This document shows, in pieces, positions 9,231 to 20,519 of a stretch of DNA of 64,000 nucleotides. Position numbers and translations under genes: made by a program. The DNA is from Cymbidium sinense. Taxonomy: Eukaryota; Streptophyta; Magnoliopsida; Asparagales; Orchidaceae. The notes beneath the pieces are model-generated. The model was not told the DNA's origin and did not search any database. It was given only the letters and a program-made list of their open reading frames with translations. The DNA lies in assembly GCA_021442155.1 (NCBI GenBank), contig CM038228.1, forward strand, positions 85,886,114 to 85,950,113. Direction: 5' to 3'. The first letter of the stretch is position 1. Each line of letters opens with the position of its first letter.

Positions 9231-11454
9231 TGATAATTATCTTCAAATATTAATCTTCTGATATTGATTTGAAATTTGAACCCACACTTAACAAATTTAG
9301 GTATGCTAAGTGGGGATCACTAGAGAAATTTTAGAATGTGAGGAAAGACTTTGCCATAGAATTTGATTTTGATTTGGAACCCACATTCAACAAATTTAAG
9401 TATATTGAATGGGGTTCATTTCATTTGGAGACACTTTGGAGATGTATTGGTTTTGTTTATCCTTTGTTTGAAAATTTTGATTTTGAATCTTCCCTAAAAA
9501 ATTTGGGTATGCTTAAGTGAGATTCAAGTGCTTGAAAATATTTGGGAGCATTTTTTGTTTATTTACGATGATGGGTATCATGTATTTAACTTGAAAATGG
9601 GATCCTTACTAGCAAATTTATGTATGTTAAGTAAGGCCCAAATGTGTTTAATGTATTTTGATTTTATTTGAAAAATGAGACCTTCACTTAACAAAATTTA
9701 GGTATGTTAAGTAAGGCTCAAGTGTGTTTGATGTATTTTGATTTGATTTGAAAAATGTGACCTTCACTTAACAAATTTAGGTATGTTAAGTAAGGCTCAA
9801 GTGTGTTTAAATGAGTTTGTTTTGTTTTATTTTGAAAGAGGGGAACTTCTATTTAACAAATGTGGTATGTTAAATAAAGTCCAATTTGTTATCAATTTTG
9901 AAAAATAGAACTCTCATTTGACAAATTTGGATACATCAAATGGAGTTCAAGTGTGTTTGATTTGTTTATGATTTTGAAAAGGGGAACTCTACTTAGCAAA
10001 TATGGGTATGTTAAGTAGAGTCAAATTTTTTTTATTATTAAAAAAAAGGAGTTCTCATTTGACAAATTTTGGTATGTCAAATGGAATTCAAATGTGTTTT
10101 GATTTTATTTTGAAAAAGGGAACTCTACTTGGCAAATGTGGGTATGTTAAGTAGAGTCCAATTTATCTTGATTTTGAAAAATGAGAATTCTCATTTGACA
10201 AATTTGGGTATGTCAAATGAATTCAAATGTGTTGATTTTGTTTTGAAAAAGGAACACTATTTAGCAAATATGGGTATGTTAAGTAGAGTCCAATTTATCT
10301 TGATTTTGAGAAGAGGAATTCTCATTTGAAAATTTGGGTGTGTTAAATAGAATTCAAATATGTTTTGATTTTGTTTTGAAAAAGGGAACTCTACATAGCA
10401 AATGTGGGTATGTTAAGTAGAGTCCAATTTGTCTTAATTTTGAAAAGGGAATTCTCATTTGACAAATTTGGGTGTGTCAAATGGAATTCAAATGTGTTTT
10501 GATTTTTTTTTTAAAAAAAGGGAACTCTACTTAGAAAATGTGGGTATGTTAAGTAGAGTCCAATTTGTCTTGATTTTAGAAATGGGGATTCTCATTTGAC
10601 AAATTTGGGTGTGCCGAAGGAATTCAAATATGTTTTTATTTTATTTTTTGGGTGATTTTATTTTTTATTTTATTTTATTTTATTTTTTATTTTTTTTGAA
10701 AAGGGGAGTTCCACCTAACAAATTTAGGTATGTTAAATAGAATTCAATTATATTTATTGATTTTCAAATATGGGATTTTTGCATGTGATATTTCTTTTGA
10801 AAAGGGAAACTCTAACTTAGCACATGTGGAATGTGTGAAATGAAATTTTAATTTTATGTCATGATTTCATTTGACAATAGGATCTCAATCCAACAAACCT
10901 AGGTATGTTGAAATAGAGATAGATATTTTCAAAAATGTGCTTTTGAAAAAGGGATTTTAAAATTATTTGATTTTGATTTTGATTTTGAAAAGAACCTCCA
11001 TGTAATAATTGTAGACATTGTTAAATGGGATTTGGTTCTTTAAATCTTTTTAAAAATTGTACACAAATCTTTTGTCATGTGACTTTAATTAATTTGAAAA
11101 GTACTTTTTGGAAATGATATTTTTGCAAAGGATTTATTATGGGATGAACCTTGCCTCACCAAGAGGATGGTAAAGAGGTTCTAAAAATTTTTTATCATCT
11201 CCTTTGGTTTAGTTAATTTATTTTTACCTATTGGGGGATCCAATAGGGGTTTTAAGACACATGGAGTGAGATCCTTAAACCTAAAGGATGTTGGCTAGCT
11301 TTGCTTAAGGATGAAATAAGCTAAGTGTCAATGGAAAGAAAGATAGTCTTGGGATTATATAAAATATAAGTCTACTATTGATGCTTGGAGATAATAATTA
11401 TCTACTAGAGATGGAGAGAGGAACTACACTGAAAGGAGTTGCTAGAAAAATATA
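9231..11454 (-). other. Leader region between 5' LTR and gag
   Basis: This is non-coding element sequence. Its first two thirds are the stem-loop tandem array described separately (9280-10746), followed by increasingly degenerate copies to about 10960 and then unique AT-rich sequence to 11454. The primer-binding site should abut 11454 on the minus strand, but the bases there (TATATTTTTCTAGCAACTCC) do not resemble a tRNA 3' end I recognise. Confidence 0.55.
9280..10746. repeat. Tandem array of about 19 stem-loop monomers (~65-80 bp)
   Basis: Each monomer has an inverted repeat of about 9-13 bp around a conserved loop close to GCAAATGTGGGTATG or ACAAATTTGGGTATG, then a T-rich linker. Hairpins sit near 9280, 9378, 9485, 9599, 9680, 9760, 9843, 9908, 9983, 10050, 10119, 10186, 10250, 10316, 10386, 10449, 10521, 10586 and 10706. 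Stem sequences differ yet remain paired: CCCCATTCAA/TTGAATGGGG-like, CTTACTTAA/TTAAGTAAG, TATTTAA/TTAAATA, CTCTACTTA/TAAGTAGAG, CATTTGACA/TGTCAAATG. From 9908 to 10625 two stem types strictly alternate, giving a dimer of about 131-136 bp. A low-complexity TTTTA tract interrupts at 10635-10698. Confidence 0.9.
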
Positions 11455-13197
11455 TGGTGTTTATTTTGGATGTGAGGGGACACCATGCAGATTGTATGCG
11501 GTACATATTGAACTAATTGAGTAAGACATTGAGGTATGACATACTATCTCGAAAGATAAAGATATCACTCTTTAATGGACCTAATCACCTAATAAAGACT
11601 CCTAAGCAATGATGGGTCTTCGAATGTACCAGAGATTTTCCCCTACTTTACATGGATGAATAAAGCAGGATATATATTAAATTAGGTTCTAATGTTCTCT
11701 ATGGGGATAAGCCCCCATAATTAATTACATCCTAAGGAAGATAAATTCTTAAGAATACTCTCGATTAAAGTAGACAATTATTATCTCTAAAGATTTCAAG
11801 GATAGACTATCAATCAATTTGCTATTTTGAAAATCATGTGAGAAAGATCAAGAAGAAGACTTATTTTGGAAGCCAAAGGGAATAGGTAGGGAATGCCCAT
11901 GATATTAAGAAACCTAGGGAGCATTCTAATCTATCCTAAGATTGGGCTTTATAATTTTAAAGTTGAAGAGAATTATTTATATAAGTTGAATTTTATTAGA
12001 TTGTTATGGATTATAATCCACCAACATAAGGTTATGGAGACACCAAAGAGGTGAGTATTTATGCTAGTAGCCTGAAGGAAACATCAACATTAGATCCTAT
12101 ATCTAGGCAGCTTTGGCATGAGCGAAAGAATGATATAAGTCTAAGCGAAGATGGGTATATAGTTTGCCTCCATTAGAGGATAAACCACCCGAATGTTGGG
12201 CTTACAATCACCTGGAGTGGCAGCCAGCAAACTCCTCCTATGCTTTAAATCCATGTAATCTGGCCATATGAATTGCAAGATAGTTAGGGTAATTATTATT
12301 TAGAAAGAGACTAAAGTCATGTGGTGTTTATTTTTGGGATGTGGGACACCACAGATTTTAGGGGGTACTTATTAAAGTGATCGGGTACAACATTGAGGAA
12401 TAATGTACTATCTCAAAGATAGAAGTCATCACCCAACAATTGACCTAATCACCTAATAAGAACTCTTAAGTCATGATGGGTCTTCGAATGTACCAGCAAT
12501 TTTTCCCCTACTATCCCTAGAAAAGTAAAGTAAGGTTTATTTTAAGCCGGGTTCGTTAAGTTCCCTATGGAGGCAAGCCCTCTTACTTAATTACATCATA
12601 AGAAATGAAATCCCTTAAGAATACTCTTGATTAAAGTAGACAATTAGGGTCTCCAAAGATTTCAAGATTATACTATCAAAGGATTGGTTATATTTGGAAA
12701 ATCAATTAGGAAAGTTCAAGGAGAAGACTTATTTTGGAAGCCAAAGGGAATGAGTAGAAATTCTCATGATATTAGGAAGCTAGTGAGCATCAATATATCC
12801 TATGGTTGCTCTTTATATGTTTCAAATTGAAGAGATTGATTTTTATTAAAGTTGGCATTTTATTAGAAAACTAGGACTTATAATCCCACAACATAAGATT
12901 GTGAAATTGCCTAAGAGGTGAAAATTTATGTTTGTAGCCTGAAGGAAATAGCTGCCTCAAATCCTAAATCTAGGAAGCTTTAGCAAGAAATAATGCATAA
13001 CTTAAATCTAAGCGAAGATGGGTACATGGCTTACCACCACAAGAGAGGATAAATCACCCGACTACTGGACTTTTGACCACGTGGAGTGGCAGCCAGCTAA
13101 CTCTTCCTACGCTTTAAAATCTTGTGGTCAAGTCATATGATTTTGCAAGATAGTTAGGTTGTTATTATTTAAAAAGAGACTAAAGTCCTTAATCCCA
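11455..13197 (-). repeat. Tandem duplication of the ~870-bp LTR end (two units)
   Basis: Unit 1 (11455-12318) and unit 2 (12322-13197) both start TGGTGTTTATTTT and both end GAGACTAAAGTC. They share the blocks GACCTAATCACCTAATAA and ATGGGTCTTCGAATGTACCA as well as GGAGTGGCAGCCAGC. The inverted copy has only one unit (33120-33893) and copy B has none. The TGGTGTTT start is the LTR terminus, so the duplication made the LTR longer at its 3' end. Confidence 0.85.
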
Positions 13198-15107
13198 CTC
13201 CCTAAAGAGACTAGAGCATGAGTGGTATGAGTAATGACTTAGTCTAATGCAAATCTTTTCATATTTTATTTATATTTGACACTTCATTTTGACAAAAACT
13301 TTGGGATTTTGTATGCCAATATGTATGATGAAATTATATCATTGGTCAAATCAGTGAGAAAGGGTGTTTTCCACCATAAGGGATGCCCTCACAGGTCAAG
13401 CATTCCCCTATCGTGCAAGGATGGAAATCATATTTTCAAGAGAGAAATAATATGATATGCATGTTGTGAAGCATTCAACCATCCACCTAAGGGGTTGCTA
13501 AATCTTTTAATTATCTTGATTATCTCCTAGGCTTTATGGTGAGGTTATGAGTTATTTAGAAATTTAATTATGAGTTGTAGTTGGGTAAAAGATTTATTTT
13601 TCTAAGAGCCTAATCGCATCCAAGCCATACAACAAACACTAATCATAAAGAAACTATGAAGAGGCATGTCATTTCTAATGCACAAGCTAAACATAACATC
13701 AAACATTTTATAACTAACGTAAGAGGATAAAAGGTCGGTGCGGTCAGGTACCATCATACAACCTAAAAAGAAAAGATGGGTACTCGAGCTCTACCCTTAT
13801 ACTGCCTAGATTACAAAAGAATAATTACAATTAAGGATGAATACATGTTGTTGGGGTCTTCATCTTCATCTTCATTCTTCATTCTTCACTTCTTTCCTCC
13901 TTTGACTTGATTTGGATGTGCTTGCTTCAAAGGCATCACAGGACCTCCTAAGATAAAGCCTTCTAGCCACTGCTCATTCTAATCTCTCATAATACTAATC
14001 CTAATCCCTAATGCATAATTACATTTAAAATAGTAAAAGTAAATCTAACTACACCTACAAAATAGAGGTTAGCTAAACATACATTCCACCTAAGCAATTA
14101 TATTTATAATTTGGACTTAGCACCTTACACATGGGTCACCAAGCCCACCTATCCTAACTTGGATTATGCTTAGGGGCTTAAGCAATCTGTAAAGAGAGCA
14201 CTTATATTTATTTTTCAGGGGCCCCTTAAACATAATCCCATGCAGAAAATATGATTAGGCCAATAGCAGCTTAACATCCAGTCTATGAAATATACACCCT
14301 AACATCTAGTCTAAAATAATATAGCATAAAGCAAAACATTCAGCAAACCAAGCACCACCCTAACATAAGGCTAGAAGTGGTGACTTAATCTAATGTATAT
14401 GTATTAAGGCTTGTGTGGTATATCTTAACTAGGCTTTAGAGTTTTAGTTTCCTAAGTGTGAAAGATTCAACTTAAAGGGTGGTCTCACTTTAAGTGGTTT
14501 AATTGATTTATAAATTTTACTTAATGTTTTCTTTTATTTTATTTGACCTACACCAAACAACTAAGTGTTATAAAGATAAACAAAGAGAGGTTCACTCTCT
14601 TTTATCACTACCTTAAGTCATTTTCAAAGCTGATTAACCAAATAATTCTCTTTAGTGAATGGCTTATTATATATTTTAATATGTCCTAGGTTTAGGTTCA
14701 CTTTAAATAAACTTATTCAATAAGAAAGGCATCTCAAGATTAATTAAAATGAACTACCATCACATGACATATGTTTATTTATTTCTTTCCATCATATATA
14801 GCATGCACATGGTTAAGTCCTAAACATACCTATACATGCAATTTATATCTTTACATACTTGAATGATGAATGTAAGAAAATGCATTTAGAATTGATATTT
14901 CATTTGGTTGAATTATTATGTCATATCAATTTAAAGCTCTATCTAAATTCATATACAAAAGCATAAGCAAAGAGCTTTAAGTTATATGATTAAGTAATTC
15001 CACCACTTGAACCAAATATGAATGCATGATTTTTTAATAGAAAATGAATTTTCATTCATTAGTGAAATGTGCACACAAAAGTATAAAAGTTTCAAGTAGG
15101 TACAACA

Positions 15108-15680
15108 CCATTATTTCACACCAGGAGAGTGAGGTAGAGACCTCCTTAGGGCTACTTAAACCTATGCATCCTCGGGATGTCCAGACTAATATACACTATT
15201 CTTATATACACATGAATGTGCAAATAACTATAAGAATGAAGAAAACATAGAAAAGTGGAATTAAATTTAATTAAATTATGGTTTTTATTCACTAGTTACA
15301 CCACACACACACACATATAAAAGTTCTAAGTAGATACTATGCCATTGTTTCACACCAGGGGAGTGAGATAGAGACCTCCTTAAAGCTACTTAATGCCGTG
15401 CATTCCCGAGATGTCCAGACTAATATACCCACTATTCTTATATATATATGAATGTTTAAGCAGCTATAGAAATGAAACTATACAAAAGGTTGGAGCAATT
15501 TAATCGATTTATTTATGTAGATGAATTAAAGCTCTATCTAAATTCTAATGTCAAAATGCATAAGAATGAAATCAAACAAGTATGTCCCCATTATCTCACA
15601 CTAGGGGAGTGAGGTAAAGACCTCCTTGGGGCTACTTAAAGTCGTGCATCCCCGGGATGTCCAGACTAATATACCCATTA
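15108..15680. repeat. Three ~240-bp tandem units inside LTR copy A
   Basis: The core is roughly CACACCAGGAGAGTGAGGTA, then GACCTCCTT, GGGCTACTTAAA and GGGATGTCCAGACTAATATA. It occurs at about 15108-15195, 15341-15430 and 15587-15678. The same triplet is seen in copy B (about 22301, 22568, 22815) and, inverted, in copy C (about 30740, 30975, 31240). It is therefore an old feature of the LTR, not a recent local event. Confidence 0.85.
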
Positions 15681-17449
15681 ATATTCATACTTATGCAAAT
15701 TAACATATGAATGAAAAGAAAGAACTTCACTTCATACACTAAGCTTATATTCACATGCACCTCCAATATGTATAACTAAAGTCATAACACATATTCTCAT
15801 TCATTAAGAAGCTTTTGAAAATATATTTGAGATTTAATAATGATAATAGCCACACATATTTTTTTAACTTAAGCCAACACATGCAACTTGACATAAAGAA
15901 AATCAATTATTTTTAATTGACTTTTGAAGAAATGAATGCATGAATCAAGTGACATACAACACTTTAATATAATTAGAAAGAAAAAAAGAAACATAAGCAT
16001 ATAATCTCATTCAATCCAACTAATTCCTAAGAATAGTCAAATTAAATAAGCTTAGTTAAAATAAACCAAAGTTTATTAAAGTCATTTTGATTTCATGTTT
16101 GATTTGATTTGAGAGATGTGAAAGAGGAGATTCAATCATTTGCTACTCTTAACCCATTCCCATGTTTGTGAATTGATTTAGTTTAATATAAGAGGTAATT
16201 AGATTGATTTTATGGATTAATTATGTTACAATATGAGTTAAGTCTATTAATTAACCCTTGCCTATGTTACCTTAAAGTAATTAATTAAATAATTATGAGC
16301 CAACATGATATGCATGAAAAATAACTTGCAATGATCCTAAGAAATGAAAGGGCTGAATGTAATTAGCTCATAATTGATAATTAATTAGGTTGAGGAACTT
16401 AATTAAGTACTTTTGTGGCTTCTCCACACATGTAGGTTAGCCGTAATTTTCTTAGTAGCTTTAGGTTATTAAACACCTAAAGATCTACCTAAGAAACTTA
16501 ATTAGATGAGTTCTGGAATGATTATGATTTCAATTTAATTAAGTAAGCCATTTAATTAATGAATTAAATCATTAATTAGTATTAAATTAATTAATTTCAA
16601 GTCAAGTGAAATGAACTTAGAGAAAAGAATGAGAAAGAGGTCTCAATCTCATTCCCCATGTCCATTCACTATCTCACAATGATTAATAAGCTTAATTAAT
16701 GATTTTCTTAATGTTAGAATGTTAATTGATCACCTAATTAATTAAGAAAGTAATTAAGGCTAAGATAAGCAATTTCCTATTAACTAAGAAATAAATCCTA
16801 AGAATATTATGGGAGGTAGAGGTCATCCCATTAATCAACCTTAGAAAGTTTAAAATTAATTACTTGGATAATTAGGGAGTAATTAGGCTAATTAAGTTTT
16901 TAGTTAAACCCAAATTAAGCCTTAATTATTATTCAAAATTAATTAAAATTAATTTTAAATTAATCTCCTCTAAAATACCTTCAAAATGAATGTTTATTTG
17001 AATTTTTATGATTTTTTTTATGATTTGTTATCCTTTTTAGAAGTTTCCAATCATTAAGATGACTTTTATGAAGTCTGTTAATTAAATTTATTAAAATAAA
17101 TCATTTAAAATTCAAAATTTAATATTTATCAATCCTGAAGTTATTTTGATTTGAAATTTTTATGGTGGGTGCATTTTAACTTCAATTTTAACCTCTGAAA
17201 ATTTCAACTTAATTTGATGTGTATTTTTAGTTTAATTAATGAAATTTAATGTTTACTAAAACTTAAATTAAGTTCAACATATTCAATGAAATTTGGGGAT
17301 TTTAGGTTTGTTGGATTCCTCTCAAAAAGATGAATCCAACGAGCCCTTATTTACAATTTTTTTCTTAAGTGTTTTATTTTCTCTGTATTTTTGAAGTTTT
17401 AGGTGATTTAAATAATTTTTAAAATTAGAAAATGATTTTCCACTTAACT

Positions 17450-17790
17450 CGGTCGGCATCGCTGCGGTTAACGGGGCAATGCCATGCGGCGTGCATGATT
17501 AGACCAGAGGTTACGCATGGCACGACCGCACGGTTGGCTGGCGTGGCAACGATGCCACATTAGCAAATGAGTAATAAACCATGAATGAACAGGACCATGA
17601 AGCACGGATCATATCGAACCGATCACATATCAGACGGTCAAGATCTTATCTACGAGATCAAAGAGCAGAAATGCTCAGATCGCGGATGATCTGAGTCATT
17701 CGATCCCTAAATTATGGGATCAGGCGGCTGCTATGCATTTCGGCCTGTCGAACTGTGTTCTAAGGGATTTATGGAATTTTTCATAAAATC
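17450..17790. other. G+C-rich patch within LTR copy A
   Basis: A marked rise in G+C interrupts otherwise AT-rich LTR sequence. Equivalent patches sit at about 24640-24900 in copy B and 29060-29340 in copy C. It contains CGGTCGGCATCGCTGCGG and many CpG dinucleotides, plus a local palindromic run around GATCGCGGATGATC. It may mark the LTR promoter or regulatory region, but no clear TATA box was seen, so this is inference. Confidence 0.4.
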
Positions 17791-20519
17791 TAAATGAAAT
17801 CTACCGGATGGGCTCATTTTCACATCAATTCACACCGAAAAACTTTATTTCATATTGGGATTATATAAAATAAATAATGCAATGGATTTCTAAGAAAAAT
17901 TCCTAAAATTAAATAAAATCCATCATAAATAAGAAATTCTAAGGCCGGCTACAGGTTTTCTTGAAAGTTACCTCACCGGGGATGATTTTCAGCAACAGTG
18001 ATGATCCGAGCATGCTCTTGAGTGGAGAAAGAAGCCTTGGAATGAGCCAGGACCTTCACTTTCACTTCAGAATGATGTATCTCCAAAAGTCATAGCTTCT
18101 TCACCAAAATCCACTTGGTTTTGGTGTTTTTAGCTCAAGAGGAGTGGGGAAATGGTGATTGGTTGCTTTGGGAGCTATAGGGGAATGAAATGAGGGGAAT
18201 AGAATGAGAATAATGGTCTCTAATTTTTTGGTTTTAAATGTGGCTGAAAATCCCCTTCATTTTTGTATTTTGGCTCCAAAATGGTGTCATTTATCTTGGG
18301 GTAGTTATGAATGGAAGGGAATCATCCTAGGTGGCTCATTTTGGTTGGCTAAGGCATAGAAAGTGGTTGTCATAAAGGATAAATGGGTGTCCTAGCAAGG
18401 GGAGGTGGGAGTCCTTCATGCCAAGTGTTCTAATGGGAGAGTTGAGGTGAACTCACCTCTCCATGAGTCATGGCTACCCCAACAACCTCTTAGGTTAGAT
18501 GATCAATATTCTTGTGCATATGTGGACCAATGGATGAGTGCCAAGTTGCCAAGGAAGAGAAATGACCACTTGGGCAAGTATCTTTTCTCATGGGATGCCC
18601 TTGACCCAAGGGCAAAGTGGTCATTTGGTATTAAATTTGATTTGAACAAATTTGAAATGAGTCAAAAGTGAGTTGAACCAAATTTTATGTCATTTGGAGT
18701 TCATTGGATATAATTTGGGTCAATTTGACCCATTTGGGCTAAATTAGGTCAAAATAGGTTAGGTTGACCAATTGATCAAATTTGATCAAACTAAGGGATG
18801 GGACAAGTTCAAATGAGCATTTGGTATTGGTTCAATTGGTTTCAATCAATTTGGTTTAATTTGGATTTAATTTTAATTTTGGCCAATTTGATCTATTATG
18901 TCAATTTGGGCTAAGTTGACCAATTTGACCCAATTGACCAAATTGGCTTGAATCATGGCTTGGTTTGGGTTTGGTTGACCATTTGGAATATATTGTAGGC
19001 TTTGGTTAAGTTCAATTTAGATTTGATTGGGTTTTAGGTTGATTTGATCCTTAAGGTCAATTTGGGCTAAATTGAGTTTGGTTGATCAATTGGTCAAATT
19101 GGGCTCAATTAAGCTTTGGTCAAGTTTAATAATCAATTTGGAATGAACTTGAGCTATTGGTTGTAATCAATTTGGTTTATATTGCAATTTGGCTAGTTTG
19201 GGTTCATATGGGTTAAAGGGTTGACTTGGTCAACAGGCTAGGTTGACTTGGTTTGACCTAATTCATGATAATTGATTAACCTAAGATGATCAACAATCAT
19301 GACATGAAGTTTGGATTGGCTTAATTCACTTTGATTTTGATTGAAATTAATTTTGGTTCATGTAGGTCAAATTGGCCACTTTGGGTCAAGTGAGCCAATT
19401 AAGTTTAGTTGGCTTGATTTTGATTTGGGTTTGATTTGATTGAGTTTATGTATGGATTTGAGATTGACATATAAATTCAATTACAATTGGTTTGGGTTCA
19501 AATGAGTTTTGGTTCAATTAAACATTTCAAGTCAAATGGGCTAGGTTGGGTTTGACTTGAGATTTTGATTTGGTTTGATATTTGTAGTTTGTATTTATAT
19601 TTGGGTAAGTGATTGAGTTGATGATTGATTCATGAAGAAATCCATTGGTTTTGGCTTGATTTGGATAGGAATTGGCTAAGTCCAAGGAATTGGCTAAAAG
19701 GGTTAAAATTGGAAATTTTATTTGATTTGAGTTTGGTTTTGGCTATTTAGATTTATATTTCATTTATTTTTATAAATATAAATGAAGAAACAAATGATTC
19801 ATGAGAAAATCACTTGGTTTGGAGTGATTTAGAAGCAAATTTAACAAATCTTAAGGATTTAGTCAAAAGGGCTTAAGTATGATATTGATTTAGTTTGATT
19901 TATTTTGATTTGATTTGGCTCATTTGAATTGGATTTCATTTATATTTGTGAATATAAATGAAAGAATGATTGACTTATAAAGAAACCAATCAAGTTTGAT
20001 TTGGTTTAAAGAGGGTTTTGGTGAAGCATCTGAAGGTGACTCATATGGCTTAAGAGAGACTTTGGAATTTGAACTTGGTCTTGGGTTTCACTTGGGGTTG
20101 GAATTGATTTATGATTTGGATTTGAATTTGAGGTTTAATTGATATTTAAGAAAATCAATTGAATTAGGGTTAATTTGAATTTAGTTAAGGCTAAGTCCAT
20201 AAGATAAAATCAAAGGGCTTAAAAGGGTTTTTTTTAATTTGAATTTGAATTTGATCATAAGTTTCAATCATTTTATTTGGAATTGATTTATGATTTGGAT
20301 TTAAACTTGAGTTTTGGTTTGAGGAAGGAAGCATGGATTTAGTTTGAGCCATAGGATAGGCAAGTCTTCCTATGGCTAATCCTTCTAAGTCTATGTGCTT
20401 AAGTTAAGTGTTTCTCTAATCACTAGAAGTGTCTTAAGACTACAGAACTCTTAGTGTCTACAAGAGTCCTATATCTATGATGAGGGAGTTGATAACTCAC
20501 TCCAAAAGTGAGGTCAACA

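Larger units (their letters stand above)
1..20519 (-). mobile_element. Degenerate Ty3/gypsy (Tat-type) LTR retrotransposon, left LTR cut by window edge
   Basis: Reading on the minus strand, the order is a long 5' LTR (20519 to 11455), leader with tandem repeats (11454 to about 9230), gag (about 9200-6100), protease (about 5350-4740), reverse transcriptase (about 3870-2680), RNase H (2680-2245), a second RNase H (2244-1616), an integrase tail (1535-1388) and the start of the 3' LTR (1053 to 1). Two RNase H domains are the hallmark of the Tat lineage (Ogre, Retand and relatives). The LTRs begin TGTTGACCT and end AACACCA on the minus strand, the TG...CA rule. Every coding domain carries stop codons or frameshifts and the integrase core is missing, so the copy cannot be autonomous. 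No convincing primer-binding site or polypurine tract was recognised. Domain identification is firm; the outer limits rest on comparing the four LTR copies by eye. Confidence 0.85.
11455..20519 (-). repeat. Giant right (5') LTR of the Tat-type element (copy A)
   Basis: On the minus strand it begins TGTTGACCTCAC (20519) and ends AACACCA (11455, or 12322 if the terminal duplication is excluded), so it is about 9.1 or 8.2 kb. It aligns along its length with 20520-27432 (same orientation) and with the reverse of 27433-33893. Internal parts, left to right: a duplicated 870-bp end, a block of three units of about 240 bp (15108-15680), ATTAATTAATT-rich sequence, a G+C-rich patch (17450-17790), TTTGACC/GGTCAA-rich sequence (18690-19600) and 170-180-bp tandem units (19600-20100). 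Short frames such as 18405-18671 look fortuitous. It is far longer than usual plant LTRs. Confidence 0.7.

Noticed and set aside
9280..10746. CRISPR-like look: short palindromic repeats in series
   Set aside because: The repeats are not identical, spacing is filled by related T-rich linker and not unique spacers, there are no cas genes, and the setting is a plant retrotransposon.
11430..11454. Primer-binding site next to the Tat-type LTR
   Set aside because: The bases after the LTR end do not match a tRNA 3' end I know; the site may have been lost or the LTR end misplaced by the terminal duplication.
18405..18671. 88-residue frame in LTR copy A
   Set aside because: The equivalent positions in copies B and C are not open, and no domain is visible.
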